DNA of 64,000 nucleotides from Microvelia longipes (lineage: Eukaryota; Arthropoda; Insecta; Hemiptera; Veliidae). Under the pieces are notes generated by a model. It was given only the letters and a program-made list of their open reading frames with translations, made no database searches and was not told the origin of the DNA. The stretch is from NCBI GenBank assembly GCA_018340805.1, contig JACMZG010001913.1, forward strand, positions 9,570,354 through 9,634,353. Reading direction: 5' to 3'. The position numbers and the translations under genes were made by a program. Below are positions 62,705-64,000 of the stretch, in pieces (within the stretch, counting starts at the first letter, position 1; each line of letters opens with the position of its first letter).

Positions 62705-62910
62705 TAATAAACCAGGTACGGGATACCTCGGAACTTTTCCTTACCTTATTAGATACATTCCGATTATCATCACCACTTAAAAATGTAAGCAATTTCGCTT
62801 CATTCGCCCTCCAAATATAAAATAGGCCTAATATATATTTTTATAAGAAATATCAGTTTTTTTTCCCAGCGGTTACCTATCCACCAATGGGTAACCGCTA
62901 TTAAGCACGC
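62705..62910 (-). repeat. Repeat 'E' fragment, reversed
   Basis: 'ggtacgggatacctcggaac' at the left, then the reversed GAGCGAAGC motif in diverged form ('cgcttcattcgccctcc'), and 'gggtaaccgct'. The mariner element begins right after. Confidence 0.55.
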
Positions 62911-62919
62911 TTGATGATG

Positions 62920-63374
62920 TACGAGGTGTGTTCAAAAAGTATCGCGAATTTTGAATTTTCGCGGGTTACGTATATTCGAATTTGGTGAACGTTTTGCTGA
63001 CAGCTTTCTTCGATTGCAGGGGCGTGGTAAATTATAAGTTCTTGCCACAAAGTAGATCGTTTAATAAGGAATATTACATGCAAGTTATGTCTAATTTGCG
63101 CAAAGCAATCCGCCAGAAACGCTCGGATTTGTGGAAGAACAAAAATTTGCTTTTGCACCACGATAACGTCCCTGCTTACACATTGTTGATTGTGCGCGAC
63201 TTTTTGGCCAAAAACAACACACTAATGATGCCGCAGGCAACGTATTCCCCAGATCTGGCCCCCTGTTACTTTTTCTTGTTCCCTAAACTGAAGAGGCCCA
63301 TGAAAGGACGACGTTACGCTACGCTTGACGAGATAAAGACGGCATCGAAGGAGGAGCTGAACAAGATACTCGTA
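62920..63374 (+). mobile_element. Internally deleted mariner element with dead transposase
   Basis: The left end 'tacgaggtgtgttcaaaaag' is a mariner-type terminal repeat after TA. The right end keeps only 'ctcgta' with TA. Inside, 63000-63370 encodes about 125 residues of the C-terminal catalytic half: 'GVVNYKFLPQ', 'LLLHHDNVPAYT' (second catalytic Asp) and 'YSPDLAPCYFFLFPKLKRPM'. The usual third catalytic Asp after PC is Tyr here. The first Asp and the DNA-binding region are deleted, as is the C-terminal end. Total 455 bp, non-functional. Confidence 0.85.
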
Positions 63375-63888
63375 TAACAATATAAACCGAGGATATTTCG
63401 TATTTAAATGAAATATCATATAATTTTTATCAACTTGTTGTTATTGGCACTGTCATTTAGTAGACTTTAATTACTAAACCACTATTATCTCAACTAGGCT
63501 TTTATTCTAAAAGAAGAAAAACAGACTTCACTTTGTCCTTAATATATTTTAACCATCATTGTGGTCATCTTTCAGTATATAATAGAATAAGCTTTACATT
63601 TATGGGATTACTATAAAAATATTAATTTAAAGACTAAAAGACTGGATCAATTTAAGTAAAAAATTTAACGCAGAGGTGCCTCTGCAAGTCAAGTGAGAGA
63701 GGTGAGTCATACTCTAACCTATTCTTGCCGTTGGTTTTCGTCCTGTCTGTCTGGGACAGTCGGCTAATCAAGGTGGAACGAGAGGTAGGGGCTCCTCTCC
63801 CATACTACCTCCCCACCCTCTAGGCCTACTGAAACCTAACATATATTTTAGAAACCATTGTCCTAAACGTTATCCCTATATACAAATT
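63375..63888. other. Unassigned stretch
   Basis: AT-rich to 63640, then somewhat GC-richer at 63700-63835. No frame or motif supported. Confidence 0.35.
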
Positions 63889-63894
63889 ATATAT

Positions 63895-63982
<88 letters not shown>
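63889..63982. repeat. (TA)n array
   Basis: About 90 bp of TA with a few breaks, near the window's right end. Confidence 0.95.
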
Positions 63983-63985
<3 letters not shown>

Positions 63986-64000
63986 TGCGTCACTTACAAT

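Overview
This is animal nuclear DNA, most likely from an insect. It is AT-rich, its two complete genes are split by GT-AG introns, and about half or more of the sequence is repeats: P-like and mariner-like transposase remnants, several non-LTR retrotransposon (LINE) fragments, tRNA-derived SINEs and many foldback (MITE-like) elements. The dense foldback load and the encoded proteins suit an insect, perhaps a hemipteran, but I cannot name the species from sequence alone.

Layout. 1-7.2 kb: repeats and a dead LINE that carries later insertions. 7.28-25.05 kb (+): the nucleolar box C/D snoRNP core protein Nop56, nine coding exons encoding 496 residues, plus a probable cassette exon at 22932-23002 that is one base out of frame. 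25.05-32.2 kb: a tail-to-tail intergenic region holding a SINE, MITEs, a degenerate ~52-bp satellite and a long (TA)n array. 32.23-51.28 kb (-): cyclin-dependent kinase 5 (Cdk5), seven coding exons encoding 296 residues, with an 8.4-kb last intron that contains a P-element-like transposase remnant. 51.3-56.2 kb: foldbacks, LINE fragments and hairpins. 56.25 kb (+): a short exon encoding a signal peptide, probably the first exon of a secreted-protein gene that runs out of the window. 56.3-64 kb: more foldbacks, a 92-bp tandem array, an odd GC-rich patch with a splice donor, and an internally deleted mariner element.

The two housekeeping genes are functionally unrelated (ribosome biogenesis versus kinase signalling) and converge. 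All exon joins were worked out by hand from reading frame and splice sites, and both proteins close without internal stops. I did not find a convincing new biological system. The most useful leads are the out-of-frame Nop56 exon, a MITE whose end lies about 5 bp inside a Cdk5 splice donor, a minisatellite next to a Cdk5 splice acceptor, the dated nested insertions (LINEs with 17-bp and 12-bp target duplications), and the unassigned signal-peptide and GC-rich exons near the right end.
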